NCBI GenBank assembly: GCA_013396525.1
Contig: VWYX01000699.1
Location: 310,001-374,000 of the forward strand
Direction: 5' to 3'
DNA from: Chaetorhynchus papuensis
Taxonomy: Eukaryota; Chordata; Aves; Passeriformes; Rhipiduridae
Length of the DNA: 64,000 bases
The position numbers and the translations under genes were made by a program. Below are positions 63,736 through 64,000 of this stretch, piece after piece (positions within the stretch are counted from its first letter, which is position 1; every line of letters starts with the position of its first letter). The notes under the pieces are model-generated. The model did not search any database and had not been told where the DNA came from. It saw nothing but the letters and a program-made list of their open reading frames with translations.

Positions 63736-64000
63736 GGTGGAGAAGTATGTTTCTGTACAGTCCTTATTTGGAACAAATGTGACGTGGTCCTACTGAGCCT
63801 GAGGACTTAGCGGATTCAGAAAACATGAAATGTAAGAACATCCTCTCAATTAGAAAGGATAGATATTTAGAAGGGATATAAAGCTGTGTAAAAAGTGGGA
63901 ACTGAGCATGATGAGAAGGAAAGTTCTGTGACACAGATGTTTCCTTTACTTAGCACTAAGGATAAAGGAGACTTAACCTGGTCTGATCTGCTGTACAAGG
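63736..64000. other. Sequence downstream of RABL3
   Basis: Either intergenic DNA or the tail of a longer RABL3 3' UTR. No other feature is recognisable. In human the next gene on this side is HGD, and none of it is seen here. Confidence 0.5.

Noticed and set aside
1..64000. Bacterial defence systems, CRISPR arrays, tRNA or rRNA genes, or other prokaryotic features.
   Set aside because: The window is a vertebrate two-gene locus with GT-AG introns, CpG-island promoter and LINE fragments. No repeat-spacer array or structural RNA gene was recognised.

Overview
This is vertebrate nuclear DNA, most likely from a bird. Two intron-containing genes lie head to head. The only clear interspersed repeats are fragments of the CR1 LINE, the dominant bird and reptile retrotransposon, and the introns are only moderately long. 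One LTR-like segment resembles LTRs I associate with songbird genomes, so a passerine is my guess, not a demonstration. There is no bacterial-style gene content, no CRISPR array and no tRNA or rRNA gene that I can recognise.

Left and centre (about 2.4-52.1 kb, minus strand): GTF2E1, the alpha subunit of general transcription factor TFIIE. Four coding exons (44138-43691, 12394-12193, 7381-7134, 4171-3741) join in frame to give 442 residues; the human protein has 439. A non-coding first exon ending at 52039 is predicted. Intron 2 is 31.3 kb and divides the zinc ribbon. The 3' UTR runs to about 2.4 kb. Bases 1-2400 are downstream intergenic DNA with one CR1 fragment.

Promoter (about 51.9-52.45 kb): a CpG island with four CCAAT/ATTGG boxes, GC boxes and NRF1-like sites. 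It appears to drive GTF2E1 leftward and RABL3 rightward. The RABL3 start codon sits inside a YY1/TISU-type element.

Right (52395-about 63.7 kb, plus strand): RABL3, an atypical Rab-like small GTPase. Eight coding exons join in frame to give 236 residues, exactly the human length. Intron 2 carries an LTR-like segment. The adjacency matches the human GTF2E1-RABL3 arrangement at 3q13.33.

Both genes are housekeeping genes and have no known joint pathway; what they share is the promoter. The most unusual DNA is a perfect, spacerless 120-bp palindrome in GTF2E1 intron 3 (12002-12121) and an exact 72-bp tandem duplication in intron 1 (49536-49679). I found no convincing new biological system; these structures, the TISU-like start and a five-codon uORF in GTF2E1 are the points worth checking.
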